Below are positions 12,101 to 21,631 of a stretch of DNA of 64,000 nt, one piece after another. The stretch covers positions 953,815 through 1,017,814 of the forward strand of contig CAUJNA010001890.1 of NCBI GenBank assembly GCA_963377175.1, given 5' to 3'. The notes below the pieces were generated by a model that saw only the letters and a list, made by a program, of their open reading frames with translations, did not search any database and was not told the DNA's origin. Numbering within the stretch: position 1 is the stretch's first letter; every line of letters begins with the position of its first letter. This stretch comes from Effrenium voratum (Eukaryota > Sar > Dinophyceae > Suessiales > Symbiodiniaceae). A program made the position numbers and the translations under genes.

Positions 12101-15100
12101 AAGCATCAAGTTGAAGGTCGAACATCCAGCTAGACGGGTATGGGTCAAAATTAACCTACCAAAAAGCCGCAGGTTTTGGTCCTGGATGTTCACTGCATTT
12201 CCCGGGCAAAGAAACACGTCTTGGATTGCTAAGGGAAAATGAAGAAACCTGGACCCTCCACATTGGCTTAAAGATTCTAGGGGTTGATTCCCCATTCTAC
12301 AACCAGCCATTTCCCTAGGCTTTTTGGTGGTTTTCTAGAAAGAAGGATCCCAGGAAAGAATGGGGAAGTTACCCCTAGAAAGATGGGTGATTGCAACCCA
12401 AACATATGAGGTGAAGCCCCTGTGTTGTGGGCTTTCTCGGGGGCCCCCTGAGGAGACTTCTTCCCATTCACCCTCTTCCAAAAGATGGGTCGCGAGAAAA
12501 AAATAAGGTTCAGCTTCCAGAGTTTTTGTTTCACATTGAGTCTAAGCAAACATATGAACTAGTCTTGGAACACACCCCAACTCCTGCCATTGAACCAAAA
12601 GCTAACTAAGTCTGCCATGATTCTGTGAGGCAGATAAGGGCTCAATGCCAAGCCAGCAAGCTGAGCAATGAAGCCGAAGATAAGCCTCAGTTGTCATGAT
12701 CCGTTTCCCTCTCGGTGATTTGGATTGGTGGCTTCGAGGCCATCCAGGGTGCGCTTTTTGTGGATTTTACCTGTTCTCCCCCCTGTTAATCGTTTAGTAT
12801 ATACTCTTTCAATAATCTACAGGGGTGGATCCACAGATTCGCCACATCCAAAGCGGTAGAGAAGAGCAGGAACCCATCCATTTGTGGCCACATCCAAAGC
12901 GGTACATCCAAAGCGGTTCTAAACCCAAAGGCCGCTGGCAAAGCACATCACATCTGAGCGGAACAGGTTGACTTGGCCAAAACCAAAACTGGGCTGCTTG
13001 CAGATCCCTGGCTAACAGTTTCACTTGTGAGATAAATGGAAACCACAACTAAACCAACTAAAAACCCAAAAAGCTAAGGAACCGGATCGTTGGGAGCCAC
13101 CAATCAAAAAAGCCCGGCGGTCATAGGGCTTTATACTGCATCCCTTGAGTAGGCCGGGTGATTCAACCCGGGCTGTCCCATTTCCACTCCCTCTCCGCCA
13201 AACAAAACAAACGCATGGACCACAGGACCGCCTTGGGCCCTAAAACTTTCGGAACTCAAACGCAACCATAAACGAGGAACATTCAGCCCCTCCATTTCAT
13301 TTTGGGGATTAGAATCCTTGGTTATGCTAGAGGGTTGATTTGTTTTTGGAGATTTGAAGCCTTGGTTGTGCTGGAGGGTTGGTTGATGGGACATCAGCCC
13401 ACTCAATCTCCGGGCTGCAAGCCATCAGAGGAAAGCTGAACATTCACGGTTAAACAGCGCAAAAAGAACGCATGGTCGATGTGCGATCGGGCAAGGCGCA
13501 TCCACACCCCGACCGGGCAGTCTCCAGAAAACTCTGGCATGTCCACAGGCAGGACGAATGGCATTGGGAGCGCATCGAGCATGTATAGCCTCGGCTACGC
13601 TGCCAGAAGTCAACTCGTTCTTTGTTTGTTGTTTTTGTGCTTTTTTGTTTGGGCTTGTTTTTGTGGAAATATAGAAAGGCAAAAGTCGCAAAATCAAAAT
13701 AGCAAGAACAGAAAGCGTGAGCTAAGTCTGGCAATGTCTCCAGCTCGCGCTCAACATAGCAGCAGCCCAGAAAAGAAAAGAATACCCGCCACCAGTGAAC
13801 AACCTGGGCCAAACGGCGAGTAAAAATGCGATCACGGTTTGCCGGCTCAAAGTTTGAAAAGGAAGCGAAGCAATTTCTCAAAACAATTTGGTCCCTTCAA
13901 CATACCTAGAGTCTCCATGACCCTTTAAAAATTGGTCAATGACCCCATTATTTTAGTTTCCCTTTAAACCAGCATATGAGGGTCCCCGGATCAGCCAAGA
14001 AGTGGCAAAAGGTGAAACAGCGAAAGGAAACATGAACCAAACATGATTAGTGTTAGGCCCGTTATAGAATGCATATTTTGTTGTTTGCTTCACTTTGAGT
14101 CACTGGTAAAATGTAAAATGTATCCTAAGTCTACCCCAGCAAACAAGCAGGTCAAAAAGCTTGCAGGGAGTAAAAGGCAACAGGAAGCGTAGCTCAGCTA
14201 AGTCTGGCAAAGCAGCAGCAAGGTCAAAAACTTGACTTTGCCAGAAGAAGCCCAGGCGTGCGACAAGAACATGTCGAACTCGTCGACGCGCCTCGATTTC
14301 TCCCACAGCCCAACTTTCTCGGCCTCACTCCTCAGCCCGGTGGAGTTCCGTGCAAGACAGGCACACTTTTTGGAGTAGATGACTTTAACTTGGTCCAAAA
14401 TACTGTATGTCTAGCTTATATTCATATGTAGTTTTGGACGAAACCCCCAGCTAAAGACACACACACACACCAAAACAAAGGAAAAGGCGCCACTAAAAAA
14501 GGCCGAGACACATATCACAGGGGGACTTCCGCCACAAGGAGCCAGCGCCGTGCAAAGTTGCATGGATAGAGACGCCCCGAACAAGCTCCTCCTCCGCGAT
14601 CAGGGTAATTTCCTCGAGTTTACAAACTTGGATGTTCAGCCAACGTCAAATCAGAAGATTAGAATGCCATGGATACCAGTAACTGACCAGTTGCCCGTTA
14701 TAGCCACGGTTATAAGCACAAAAAAAACTCACCACAGTTGCCCCCGCAACAGCCACGGTTGCAACCTACACACCTGACGTTGGCCAAACATAGGGTGCCA
14801 TTCAGCTGGGTCGCGGGCTCCTTCTTAAGCGCCGAGAGGTGAATGCTTGAGCATTCCGTATCCTTGCCGCGACGCGTGACGCCCGCCCTGCCAGGCCCCC
14901 CGAAAAGTGCCAGAGCACTGCTGGCACGTTTTGGCAACTCCGGGCTCACTTTCTGGAAGTGTTGGGCAACAAAAAGCTAAGTGATTGTTTGCCACCACAG
15001 TGGTCCAAAACAAAACAATGATTCTCCGGGAGGGAGAAACAAAACCAAAAGGAAGCTGGGCTGGGTTGCGTGCTCCAACTTGTAGCAAGCTGAAAGGTTG

Positions 15101-15541
15101 ATTTGTGAGGATTCCTTCGCTTCCTGAAATATTTGGCAACAGTTACTGCTTGCCGCACTGGTAATCCCAAGTGTCGAGAAACTGGTTTGGACGCACTTCT
15201 TGTGGAAATCACCTGTCTTTCCTCCTGGTGGTCTTGTTTTAAGTCATCTTTGAGTATTATTTTTCGTATCCCACACGTCCAAAACGTTTGCAAAGAGTCA
15301 CAGTTCAGAAACTCAGAAAGAGACTCAGAGAGGCTCTTGTCCGTTTTCAGATCCCTGGCTTGTGGGTTAAATGGAAACTACCACAAAAAAACCTTAAACT
15401 CCTAAAAGTTAAGGAGCTAGGTTCTCGCTGAGTTGCTTCCTTCTCCTCTTCGTCCGGGGCTTCCGAAAAACAGTTCGTCTGGATTGGCTCCACAGGCGGT
15501 TCCGGCTCTGCCGTGCAGCAACACTCCGGTCCCCAGCGCAT
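5998..15541 (-). CDS. TIR-like membrane protein, paralog B (multi-exon)
   Basis: Second member of the family, same strand as paralog A, apparently complete. Exons in coding order: 15541-15430, 14949-14790 (assignment less sure), 14612-14512, 14330-~14215, 13803-13741, 13589-~13510, 11932-11889, 10491-10394, 9592-9514, 9269-9150, 8368-8212, 6889-6745, ~6512-6375, ~6175-5998. Phase and reading frame agree across nearly every junction from 14612 to 6745, using GT-AG, GC-AG and GA-AG introns. It shows the TIR-like blocks [22 protein letters not shown] and [10 protein letters not shown], then three or more hydrophobic segments and a basic region. Biochemical function unknown. Confidence 0.72.
6197..6360. 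mobile_element. GAGTCTCC-family element ends (two, same direction)
   Basis: Two copies of the left terminus (GTACCTGGAGTCTCCATGAC) at 6197 and 6316 with decayed interiors. The first sits beside the last coding segment of paralog B. Confidence 0.6.
6375..6512 (-). CDS. Probable paralog B exon, basic region
   Basis: Open minus frame [20 protein letters not shown] then [18 protein letters not shown]. It follows a GAGTCTCC element whose end is at 6530, plus a short pyrimidine tract ending CACAG. A GT donor at about 6413 would fit the next exon in phase; otherwise the frame reaches TGA at 6373. Confidence 0.5.
6530..6622. mobile_element. GAGTCTCC-family TIR element
   Basis: About 93 bp, starting GTACCTGGAGTCTCC and ending GGGACTCCAGGTAC, with the typical interior (AATGGTTGGTCA, CCCAAAATAAAG, GTCATGGACCCAT). 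It lies inside a paralog B intron. No coding capacity. Confidence 0.8.
6745..6889 (-). CDS. Paralog B exon, C-terminal membrane segment
   Basis: Starts GCCAG|GCAAC, in phase with 8212, coding [20 protein letters not shown] then [15 protein letters not shown]. The likely donor is GTAAGT at 6744, though a downstream phase mismatch leaves the exact donor open. Confidence 0.65.
7051..7146. mobile_element. GAGTCTCC-family TIR element
   Basis: CCTGGAGTCTCCATGACCC at the left and GGAGACTAGGT at the right, with the shared interior GGGGTCATTACCCAGAA. Inside the 8211-6890 intron of paralog B. Confidence 0.75.
8212..8368 (-). CDS. Paralog B exon, LEQLESF block
   Basis: 157-bp exon after CTGAG, coding [20 protein letters not shown] then [19 protein letters not shown] and ending WYPDSG. 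It is strongly similar to the end of paralog A exon 4, including the donor CTCAG|GT and about 70 bp of the following intron. Confidence 0.82.
9024..9140. mobile_element. CTAG-family TIR element
   Basis: Starts CTAGGTCCTCCAGTAGAG and ends GGGGAGCCTAG, ~117 bp. Directly follows the donor region of the 9269-9150 exon on the minus strand, inside an intron absent from paralog A. Confidence 0.85.
9150..9269 (-). CDS. Paralog B exon, two membrane segments
   Basis: 120-bp exon after CCAG, exactly 40 codons: [40 protein letters not shown]. It ends ATC|GTATC (GT donor). It aligns with the two hydrophobic segments inside paralog A exon 4. Confidence 0.75.
9380..9472. mobile_element. ACCTGGACCCTC-family TIR element
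   Basis: Left ACCTGGACCCTCAAACTACC, right TTTTGAGGGTCCAGGT, ~93 bp. It lies in the paralog B F|V intron (9513-9270), which paralog A lacks. Confidence 0.85.
9514..9592 (-). CDS. Paralog B exon, [10 protein letters not shown] block
   Basis: 79-bp exon coding [20 protein letters not shown] then LMPHYF. It ends TTC|GCGCC (GC donor). The W-C-x-x-E pattern is the block that most resembles TIR domains. Confidence 0.8.
9652..9936. repeat. (TTGG)n tetranucleotide array
   Basis: About 285 bp of GGTT units with a few TTAG variants, inside a paralog B intron. Open frames here (GWLV repeats) come from the repeat alone. Confidence 0.97.
10394..10491 (-). CDS. Paralog B exon, [14 protein letters not shown] block
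   Basis: 98-bp exon coding [20 protein letters not shown] then [13 protein letters not shown]. It ends ACCAG|GCACAG (GC donor) and joins AG|GCTTTGG at 9592, giving [13 protein letters not shown]. Paralog A has an intron at K|E where this exon is continuous. Confidence 0.82.
10694..10799. mobile_element. GAGTCTCC-family TIR element
   Basis: CCTGGAGTCTCCATGACCCG at the left, TCTCGGAGACTCCAGGA at the right, interior GGGTCCATGACCCG and TTTTGGGTAATGACCC. Inside the paralog B H|D intron, which paralog A lacks. Confidence 0.8.
11889..11932 (-). CDS. Paralog B exon, [13 protein letters not shown] (44 nt)
   Basis: 44-nt exon after AAAAG, coding [14 protein letters not shown]. It ends CAC|GATCCT (GA donor) and joins AGAG|GATCCG at 10491, so GATCC occurs at both intron ends. 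Spliced, it gives NQHDPVQ, matching NQHDPAL of paralog A, which has no intron here. Confidence 0.8.
13510..13589 (-). CDS. Paralog B exon, [17 protein letters not shown] block
   Basis: Starts GCCGAG|GCTATAC and codes [20 protein letters not shown] then [10 protein letters not shown]. It joins the previous exon in phase. A GC donor after ATG C near 13510 would join 11932 in frame (M-R-R-C-D-C), but this end is tentative. Confidence 0.7.
13741..13803 (-). CDS. Paralog B exon, membrane segment
   Basis: 63-bp exon after GCCCAG, coding [20 protein letters not shown]. It ends TG|GAGAC (GA donor). It aligns with [12 protein letters not shown] of paralog A exon 1. Confidence 0.72.
13903..13975. mobile_element. 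GAGTCTCC-family fragment
   Basis: ACCTAGAGTCTCCATGACCC followed by a decayed interior; no clear right terminus. Inside a paralog B intron. Confidence 0.5.
14215..14330 (-). CDS. Paralog B exon, FLSHAW block
   Basis: Starts GCTGAG|GAGTGAG and codes [20 protein letters not shown] then [18 protein letters not shown]. The donor is a GC within a GCTGCTGC run, so its position is uncertain by 3 nt. Confidence 0.78.
14512..14612 (-). CDS. Paralog B exon, [10 protein letters not shown] block
   Basis: Starts at CGAG|GAAATT and codes [19 protein letters not shown], then [10 protein letters not shown]. It ends AT|GTGTC (GT donor). Joining to the exon at 14330 restores ATG AGT GAG, exactly matching CDMSEAE of paralog A. 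Confidence 0.78.
14790..14949 (-). CDS. Probable exon, paralog B N-terminal region
   Basis: Open minus frame [20 protein letters not shown] continuing [20 protein letters not shown]. It lies between exon 1 and the IAEEELVRG exon. It has no counterpart in paralog A, so it is either an extra exon of B or another gene's remnant. Confidence 0.4.
15430..15541 (-). CDS. Paralog B exon 1 (N-terminus)
   Basis: Starts at the ATG at 15541: [20 protein letters not shown], then an acidic tail with [10 protein letters not shown]. It aligns with MRSADCACCTA of paralog A, which supports this start over the in-frame GTG just upstream. The donor is not fixed. Confidence 0.65.
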
Positions 15542-15954
15542 GGCGCAGCTCACATGAAGCGCAGAGCGCTCAGCGCGAGGACACGCAAGGTGCGTGGAAT
15601 TTGTATTGCTCGTCTATATGTGCATGCTGTACCTACATGGAACTATACAATACATAATTGCATGCGGTGAGCAATTGGCAGGACCACCTGGAATTTCAGC
15701 TTGGTGATTTGAAGACCCTCAATATGCCCCTCTAACAAAAGGGAATGCGCACCACATAATTTTGAGCAATAACCCAGTTTTAAGTGAATTGTAAGGGTGG
15801 CTTAAGGAAAAACCGCCAGCTCCCCAAAGTAGTATTATACTCATTTGCCCAAGGGACCTGGAAATACAAGGTGATCACCCTTTGGAATATTGACCAAACA
15901 TTCACCGAACAGGAAAAACAAAAAGGTCAGAAGGTGGGCTTTGAGCAACTCAGA

Positions 15955-16095
15955 TGCCCAGTGATGAGAAAAAAGAGGGCATCAGAGGGCATCCTTTTGT
16001 GTTTTTTTTTTTTGACTTTAAAGGAATCGGAACCCTTCCCAAAAAAGGTTGGAAAAAAAAGAGCGGAAGCCACTGGTTGCAACTGGGGCAACTGA
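15955..16095. mobile_element. CTCAGATGCCCAG-family element
   Basis: Starts CAACTCAGATGCCCAGTG and ends GGGGCAACTGAG, with interior GGCATCCTTTT and ACCCTTCCC. The same layout recurs at 30300-30417, 44104-44205 and 51664-51775. Confidence 0.65.
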
Positions 16096-16309
16096 GAAGT
16101 TTTCGCAAACCCCTCACACGTGTTCAACCACCCCGCTCTGCAGTCTTTGCACCAGGAACACTGACCGACCCGGATCGGCGTTGAACGACCACTGGCAACC
16201 CACGATAGCGCCGAAGCCAAACGGACTCCCTGGGCCCAACTAAAATTCCAACTTCAAGGTGTCGTAGTGCAACCCCAAATTTCTGGAATTGCCGAACTCT
16301 AACCATTTT

Positions 16310-16535
16310 TGTCTCGTTTCAGGCTTCCAAAACCCTTCTGTTCAGCTTCCATGTTTTCGATTCGGTCCGGTTTTCGAGCCTCTATGGCTGCGATCACGCG
16401 ACCCAAGCAACCTGCGTGCGGGTTCTGCCGGGTCTGCCTGCGTGTGGGTTCTGGATTCCCACCGGAGCTGCAAAGACTTTCCCTAAATTCAAAGGCCCCA
16501 CCGTGCGCCTCTGGGCCATGCACAGCCTTCCCCAT
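16310..16535 (-). CDS. Candidate exon, unrecognised
   Basis: Open minus frame of about 75 codons with GKAVHGPEAHGGAFEFRESL and RKPDRIENMEAEQKGFGSLK. The plus strand is also open, so strand is inferred from neighbours. No domain recognised. Confidence 0.3.
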
Positions 16536-16652
16536 GCTCTCTAGGGATCCTTCTAGACAACCTCAGGAAACCCAGGGAAACGGCGAGTTTTTGAAAAGAA
16601 CAATGGTTGAAAAGGATGGGGAATCAACCCCCAGAATATGTCATAAAACGCA

Positions 16653-16780
16653 TACCTGGAGTCTCCATCACCCTCTTAAAATGGGGTCATTACCCAAAAT
16701 CAAAGGGTTATGACCCACTTTCTAGGGGTCATGGAGACTCTGATCCGAGACTCTTTCCAAGAATCCTGGAGACTCTAGGT
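16653..16780. mobile_element. GAGTCTCC-family TIR element
   Basis: Left ACCTGGAGTCTCCATCACCC. Two right-type ends, TCATGGAGACTC at 16730 and CTGGAGACTCTAGGT ending 16780, suggesting a nested or extended copy. Confidence 0.7.
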
Positions 16781-17394
16781 CTTTCATAAAAAGGGTAGAG
16801 GGTAGATCACCATTTATTTGGCGCGGGTACTAGGGAGAAAGGGGGTGGCGGTTGAGCCCTTGGACGAGATTTCCTGTTCAAACAGCTTCCCTAAATGGTA
16901 GACACTCTGTTGGGTTGAGTTACAGGGAAAACCAGCCATTTTAGTTGCGGGACCCCAATTTTGAGAGACACCGCTTGATGTTTAGGAAAGCCTAAAAGAG
17001 GATAGACATAGTGAGGCAAAGGCATCCAATTGTGTGTTCCTGGAGTCTCAAACTATGAAAAATATTCAAAAATGGGATTCAGCTCTTAATTGTGAGCAAT
17101 AATCCTTCTTTCAGGAAACTTTGAATTTCCAGGTTAAAAGGAAACCCGCGTTGGAGGTTCACAACCATAACCATTGCACGTAGATCTGTCAACCCCAATG
17201 GCCTAGAGCCACAAGCCCATCGCTTGGGAAACAATCCATGAGTGGGAAACTCACTAGTGCCAAGGAATCACTGGACCAGTCAATGGGACCTCCTCCAACA
17301 ACTTAACTGGCTAACAGGGACAATTGTGGTACAGCGGGAAGGCAAAAAGTGCCAAGGTAAGTCGGCCTGGCAATGCCAGCTGTTTGGGACTAGT

Positions 17395-17502
17395 GTTTTA
17401 TCCGCGAACTGCTGGCCCCCGTCTTGGTTTGCAGGGCCCTGCCACCTTTATCTTTGTCCACCGACTTCTTGGGGCCTTTGCCACCTTTGCCTTGATGGAA
17501 TG
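17395..17502 (-). CDS. Candidate exon, Lys/Gly-rich
   Basis: Minus frame FHQGKGGKGPKKSVDKDKGG then RALQTKTGASSSRIKH. Low-complexity basic sequence, plausible as a linker of an unknown protein; other frames are also open. Confidence 0.35.
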
Positions 17503-17699
17503 TCTTGCTTGCTGATGAACAAAAACTTGAAAAACAAAACACATCCCTCGTGGTCTTTCTAGTTTTTGGGTCATTCTCAACACCCGGACTGGTTCATTCC
17601 GAACCGTACCACAAGCTCGCTGGCGCCGAGGCGTAAGTCTGTCCCAACTACTCCGAGGCGGCCTTTGACCACTTCACCCTGAGGTTCAGTTGCCATTAA

Positions 17700-17830
17700 A
17701 ACAATGGGGGCTCATATGAGTCATAATCAAAACCCGGTATCCATGTAAAGAATTAAGAAGGCGGCCGCAGCTATTTATGGTTGGGAGTATCCCTTACTAA
17801 CCTTCCTCTACCCGGGTTTTGATTGTGGCT
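17700..17830. mobile_element. Inverted-repeat element (TCATAATCAAAACCCGG family)
   Basis: Ends are inverted copies: GAGTCATAATCAAAACCCGG and CCGGGTTTTGATTGTGGCTC. Relatives at 18835-18970 and, decayed, at 7655-7765, 11340-11425 and 35268-35390, all with AATTAAGAAGGCGG in the middle or a variant. Confidence 0.65.
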
Positions 17831-18045
17831 CATATAACCACCATAACGCTTATACCTAAGGATGGTCCTCATTCAGCCCTTGCTTTTCCTTTAAAGGCGG
17901 GTAATGTAGGGATCATCTTTACATATCTTTACATCCCAAGCGTAGCAGGGGGCCAATGCGGGGTCCGGGACCTAATTCCATTTATCGAGTCTTCCCCGCA
18001 ATGAAAATGGGCTGCCATAATTGGAATTCCAGAAATCAACATTCA

Positions 18046-18135
18046 ACCTGGACCCTCAACCTACCAAAAAAAAGAATCGCCAACTAAAATTGGGCCGCAA
18101 AAACACAGTTTTAGTTGGAATTTTGAGTGTCCAGG
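18046..18135. mobile_element. ACCTGGACCCTC-family TIR element
   Basis: Left AACCTGGACCCTCAACCTACC, right GGAATTTTGAGTGTCCAGG, ~90 bp. No coding content. Confidence 0.8.
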
Positions 18136-18309
18136 CATTTCCTCCTTTGCTTTAGGTCGCAAAAAAAAAACAAAAAAACTGCATGTTGGGACTTGAATCA
18201 ACGACCCAGACCAATGGGGGCTCAAAGATTTGCCACCCTTCCTTTAGCAGTCTTGTTTTAAAGAGAACCCACCCACCCGCCCCCCCCCCCCGCCCCAAAA
18301 AAAAAAGAG

Positions 18310-18454
18310 GCTAAGAGGGCCACCCCCTGGTCCAGGGATACTCCCAAGCCCGGCCGAACGAAAAAAACGAGTCCGAGGTGCCAAGTCCGTAGTGTCCGAA
18401 GAGTTGCTTCTCCCTCTCCTTGGAGAGCCCCGCAAAGTTCCAAAAGCAAATCAA
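18310..18454 (-). CDS. Exon of an unrecognised protein, next to a CTAG element
   Basis: Begins directly after the CTAG terminus of the element at 18455: LICFWNFAGLSKEREKQLFG then HYGLGTSDSFFSFGRAWEYP. Composition and lack of stops make this frame the clear choice. The upstream partner exon was not found, because none of the three frames ends cleanly at the other CTAG. Confidence 0.6.
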
Positions 18455-18570
18455 CTAGGTCCTCCAGTAGAGAGGTTAGAATAAGGGCACCAACTGTTTT
18501 TGGTTTTTGTCTATTTTAGTAGGGGAACCCACCCCGAAAAAGGGTAAAAGGGCACTACTGGGGGACCTAG
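18455..18570. mobile_element. CTAG-family TIR element
   Basis: CTAGGTCCTCCAGTAGAGAG at the left, CTACTGGGGGACCTAG at the right, 116 bp, interior TCTATTTTAGTAGGGGAACC. Its minus-strand end is the acceptor AG of the exon ending at 18454. Confidence 0.9.
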
Positions 18571-18834
18571 TCAAAGGGCTACCGACTTCAAGCAACACAG
18601 ACCCAAATGGCTTGCTGTTGGGATGGTTGGAACTTATGCCCGTTCCCGATTGGGTTGTCGCTGACACTTAGAGCCATCCAAGCACAAGGCACAAGCACAC
18701 AAGGTGTACTCACTCCGCTCGACCAAAGGACCAAGAAATACCAGGTGATCAGCTTGTGAGACCTCTATGGACCAAACAGTGAAAACCAAAAGGTCGAAAG
18801 GTCGGCTGGCAACTGAGTGAACACAAGAACAAGT

Positions 18835-18970
18835 GGGTCATACTCAAAACCAGATATCGAAAAAGGTGTACTCAAGACGATGTAAAGAATTTAATACGCG
18901 GGCCAGACCTATATATGGTTGGGACTATCCCTTACTAGCCTCCATGTACCCGGGTTTTGATTGTGGCTCA
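18835..18970. mobile_element. Inverted-repeat element (TCATAATCAAAACCCGG family)
   Basis: Left GGTCATACTCAAAACCAG, right CCGGGTTTTGATTGTGGCTC. Interior TATGGTTGGGACTATCCC is shared with 17700-17830. Confidence 0.6.
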
Positions 18971-19537
18971 AGTGACCAAGTGCGAGCGCGCAGAATCATT
19001 TCCAGATGACCATCCCGAAGCCCAAGTCAGACATGTTGACCCTATACGCGCTAACGGCCTAATGCAGAAAACACTTTGTTTAGCACCTTCGTCAAACGCA
19101 CATATGCCAAACACATGGATCAATGAATCAAAATTCACGATGTACAGATAAACACATGCGAACCTCAACAAACAAGAGAACTGTCTCCTACAAATCCCTG
19201 AGAAACCAATGACACCGATAACAACCCATCAAACTAAAGCTCTTGCTAGGGGCGCCTTTGAATGATCGGCTTCTGTGCCAGCCTCTAAGCCTACGGATTT
19301 GTATAATCATGAATAACTCACTCGCCCAAAAGACCCAGAACAAAAAGGCTGACCTTTTGGGTCCATGACTAATAATGGACCAAAAAGGGAAGACCAAAAG
19401 GTCAGATCAGGTCGATTCGCTTTGAACAACTCAGACAAGCCTGAAGCCCCATCAGATCGGTTTTGGTACAACAAGGCTTATGCAGGTTTGCCTAGCAAAC
19501 CCAAACTTTTCTCCTCACGAGACTCCGTCGAAACCTG

Positions 19538-19735
19538 TCATGGCGAGGGCGGTGGAGGGATGTCCAAGGCCTTAAGGCCAGGCGAAACCCAGCCCCACCC
19601 CAAACGTCGAATCGCTCCCACCAACCGATGCGCTACGAACTTCTGGGCATACGCGGAGCTCTGCCACGCACTCTTTCCTTGGCCGAGATCGGACTCGAGT
19701 CCGAGGCTGACGAGGCTGACGCTCCTTCCCCATGA
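19538..19735 (-). CDS. GC-rich candidate exon, strand uncertain
   Basis: Minus frame SVSLVSLGLESDLGQGKSAW then QSSAYAQKFVAHRLVGAIRR, to stop TGA at 19538. A plus frame (MRYELLGIRGALPRTLSLAE ... EADEADAPSP stop) is also open. Minus is preferred only because neighbouring exons are minus. Confidence 0.3.
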   Translation of the reverse strand, partial: SWGRSVSLVSLGLESDLGQGKSAWQSSAYAQKFVAHRLVGAIRRLGWGWVSPGLKALDIPPPPSP

Positions 19736-19859
19736 GCTATGCCCTTTTTTGGAGTTGGTGCCACAATTGTTTGGTGTTCAAAGGGAACCAAAAGGAAAAC
19801 CAAAAGGGCCTTGATTCTTTTGCTTTTGGTGTTTCATGTGTTTTGTTTCGGAACATGCC

Positions 19860-19985
19860 TGGGTGTCTCTGAATTTGCGAATGCCACGGCAGGAGCCATA
19901 CCAGCGAATCGACGGAGCCTGCGCCCGAAAATGAGTTGTAATGCCACAAGAGGCCTGCAGCAACCAGGGCTCCACTGTTTGACTG
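19860..19985 (-). CDS. Candidate exon, hydrophobic
   Basis: Minus frame SGALVAAGLLWHYNSFSGAG then SVDSLVWLLPWHSQ. A possible membrane segment; splice sites not fixed. Confidence 0.3.
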
Positions 19986-20269
19986 CAGGGTAATTAAGCT
20001 AGAAAGGGACAATGCACCCAAATTCTGGGCAAATCTGAAGTCAAAACGCAAGACCCCTCCTTGGTATACCAAATTCTGAGGCAAACCTGAAGTCTTCTGG
20101 TACCCTCAAAACACACACCCCCCTTCCTTGGCCTCATTTCCAAGCCTCGAGAAGGTCAACCCTGGGGTTCAGGTAGGCCACCATGAAAACAATGGTTGGG
20201 TTAATATTTCCCCGCCATGTACCGTGCAATGGTCATCATCCAAATTGGGTCCTGGCCTTGGCTTTCATG

Positions 20270-20400
20270 CGGGCGAATCGGAACCCGGGCCCTCACTTGC
20301 AGGCGCATTAGGTCAAGCTTCCAAGTGCCGATGGAAGCTGCTTGCTCACTTCCGATCGAGGGCCAAAACAGGTCCAGGGACTTGTTCTGTACCACTAAAC
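20270..20400 (-). CDS. Candidate exon, unrecognised
   Basis: Minus frame VQNKSLDLFWPSIGSEQAAS then IGTWKLDLMRLQVRARVPIR. No domain recognised. Confidence 0.35.
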
Positions 20401-21238
20401 TTGGCTGGAATTAGGACCCCAGCAAAAAACAATGGTTTGCCTGGTTAGTGGAAAACAAAGGAAACCCCAAAAAAGCAAAAAAGCAATAAAAGGGGAGCTA
20501 ATTCTGGTGAAGTAAAATGGTATCCCAAAAAGTTTCGATCAAGTCCAGCTCAAGAAGCGAAAGGGGACCTCAAGGGCGGAACTTATGCGACTCAGCATTC
20601 CACTTTCCAGTGGTTTTGGTGGGAGCACCCATATGCCAGTCCTTTGCAGACACCCTGAACCCTCAAACTACCCATAAACATGGGTGATTGCTTTCCAAAC
20701 TTCTGGTTGGTGGTTCCCTCGAACATTCCTTAAACATAGGTTACCGCCCCCCCCCCCAATAATCGGGTGAATGCCCTTTCTTCTGGCGGTACCTTCCCCA
20801 TTCTTTCCAGAAATCCTTCTTTCTACAAAACCTCCGGAAAGCCAGTGAAACGGAGCCGGTTGTTGGAAAGAACGATGGTTGAAAAGAATGGACAAGGAAT
20901 CAACCCCTAGATGTTCGGTTAGTTTGAGGCTGGGAATTGGTCTGTGGTTCCCTTAAACATTCCTTAAACATAGGTTACCCCCCCCCCCCCCAAATTATCG
21001 GGTGAATTCCTTTCTTGGGTAGATTGACTCACTTGGCCAGTGACCAGCAAAAAAAAGGTGCACACGTTTCGGGCCGCCAAAAAGAAACAAAACGGAGAGT
21101 CACCAAGGGAGCAAGTGCAAAGTGCGCCCGGCTGGGTGAGGGGGAACCTTGTTTTTCAACCCTCCGAACGACAACAAGTATGAAGGGTCAAAAAAAAAGG
21201 GAGCCCCTGGGTGAGTTGAGGCCGGGAGTTTGTTTCGC

Positions 21239-21295
21239 TTAGCGTCGCAGCGCCTCGTTCCGCTGCTGGCCCTGGCGCAGAGCCTTCATCCCCGC
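21239..21295 (-). CDS. Terminal exon with stop, unrecognised gene
   Basis: 57-bp exon following CCTTAG (AG|GCGGGG), phase 0: AGMKALRQGQQRNEALRR then TAA at 21241-21239. The basic, Gln-rich end suits a coiled-coil or nucleic-acid-associated protein, but nothing identifies it. It marks the 3' end of a minus-strand gene whose upstream exons probably lie in the 22-29 kb region. Confidence 0.6.
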   Translation of the reverse strand, partial: AGMKALRQGQQRNEALRR

Positions 21296-21537
21296 CTAAG
21301 GCGCGAGAAGTTTAGAAGCGCAGCATCCCGGGCCAGCGGGAAAAAAAAATAAGAAAAAAAACGGGCCAAGTCTTTAGGGGACACGTCTAACCATTCTGAA
21401 TCCAGGGATCCGGATCTTTTCAGAAAACCAGCAGAATCCGAGAAACAACGATCCGGTTTTTGAGAAGAATAATGGTTTAAAAGAATGGGGAATCAACCCC
21501 TAGAAAGTCGGCTTTTTCGGGAAGGACGAAAACAAAC

Positions 21538-21631
21538 ACCTGGACCCTCAAACTACCCGTAAAAAAAAAGAAAACACCAACCAAAATGGTTGTCACAATC
21601 ACCCATGTTCAAGTTGGATTTGGGATCCAGG
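21538..21631. mobile_element. ACCTGGACCCTC-family TIR element
   Basis: Left ACCTGGACCCTCAAACTACC, right TTGGATTTGGGATCCAGG, interior with the family phrase CACAATCACCCATGTT. Confidence 0.75.
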
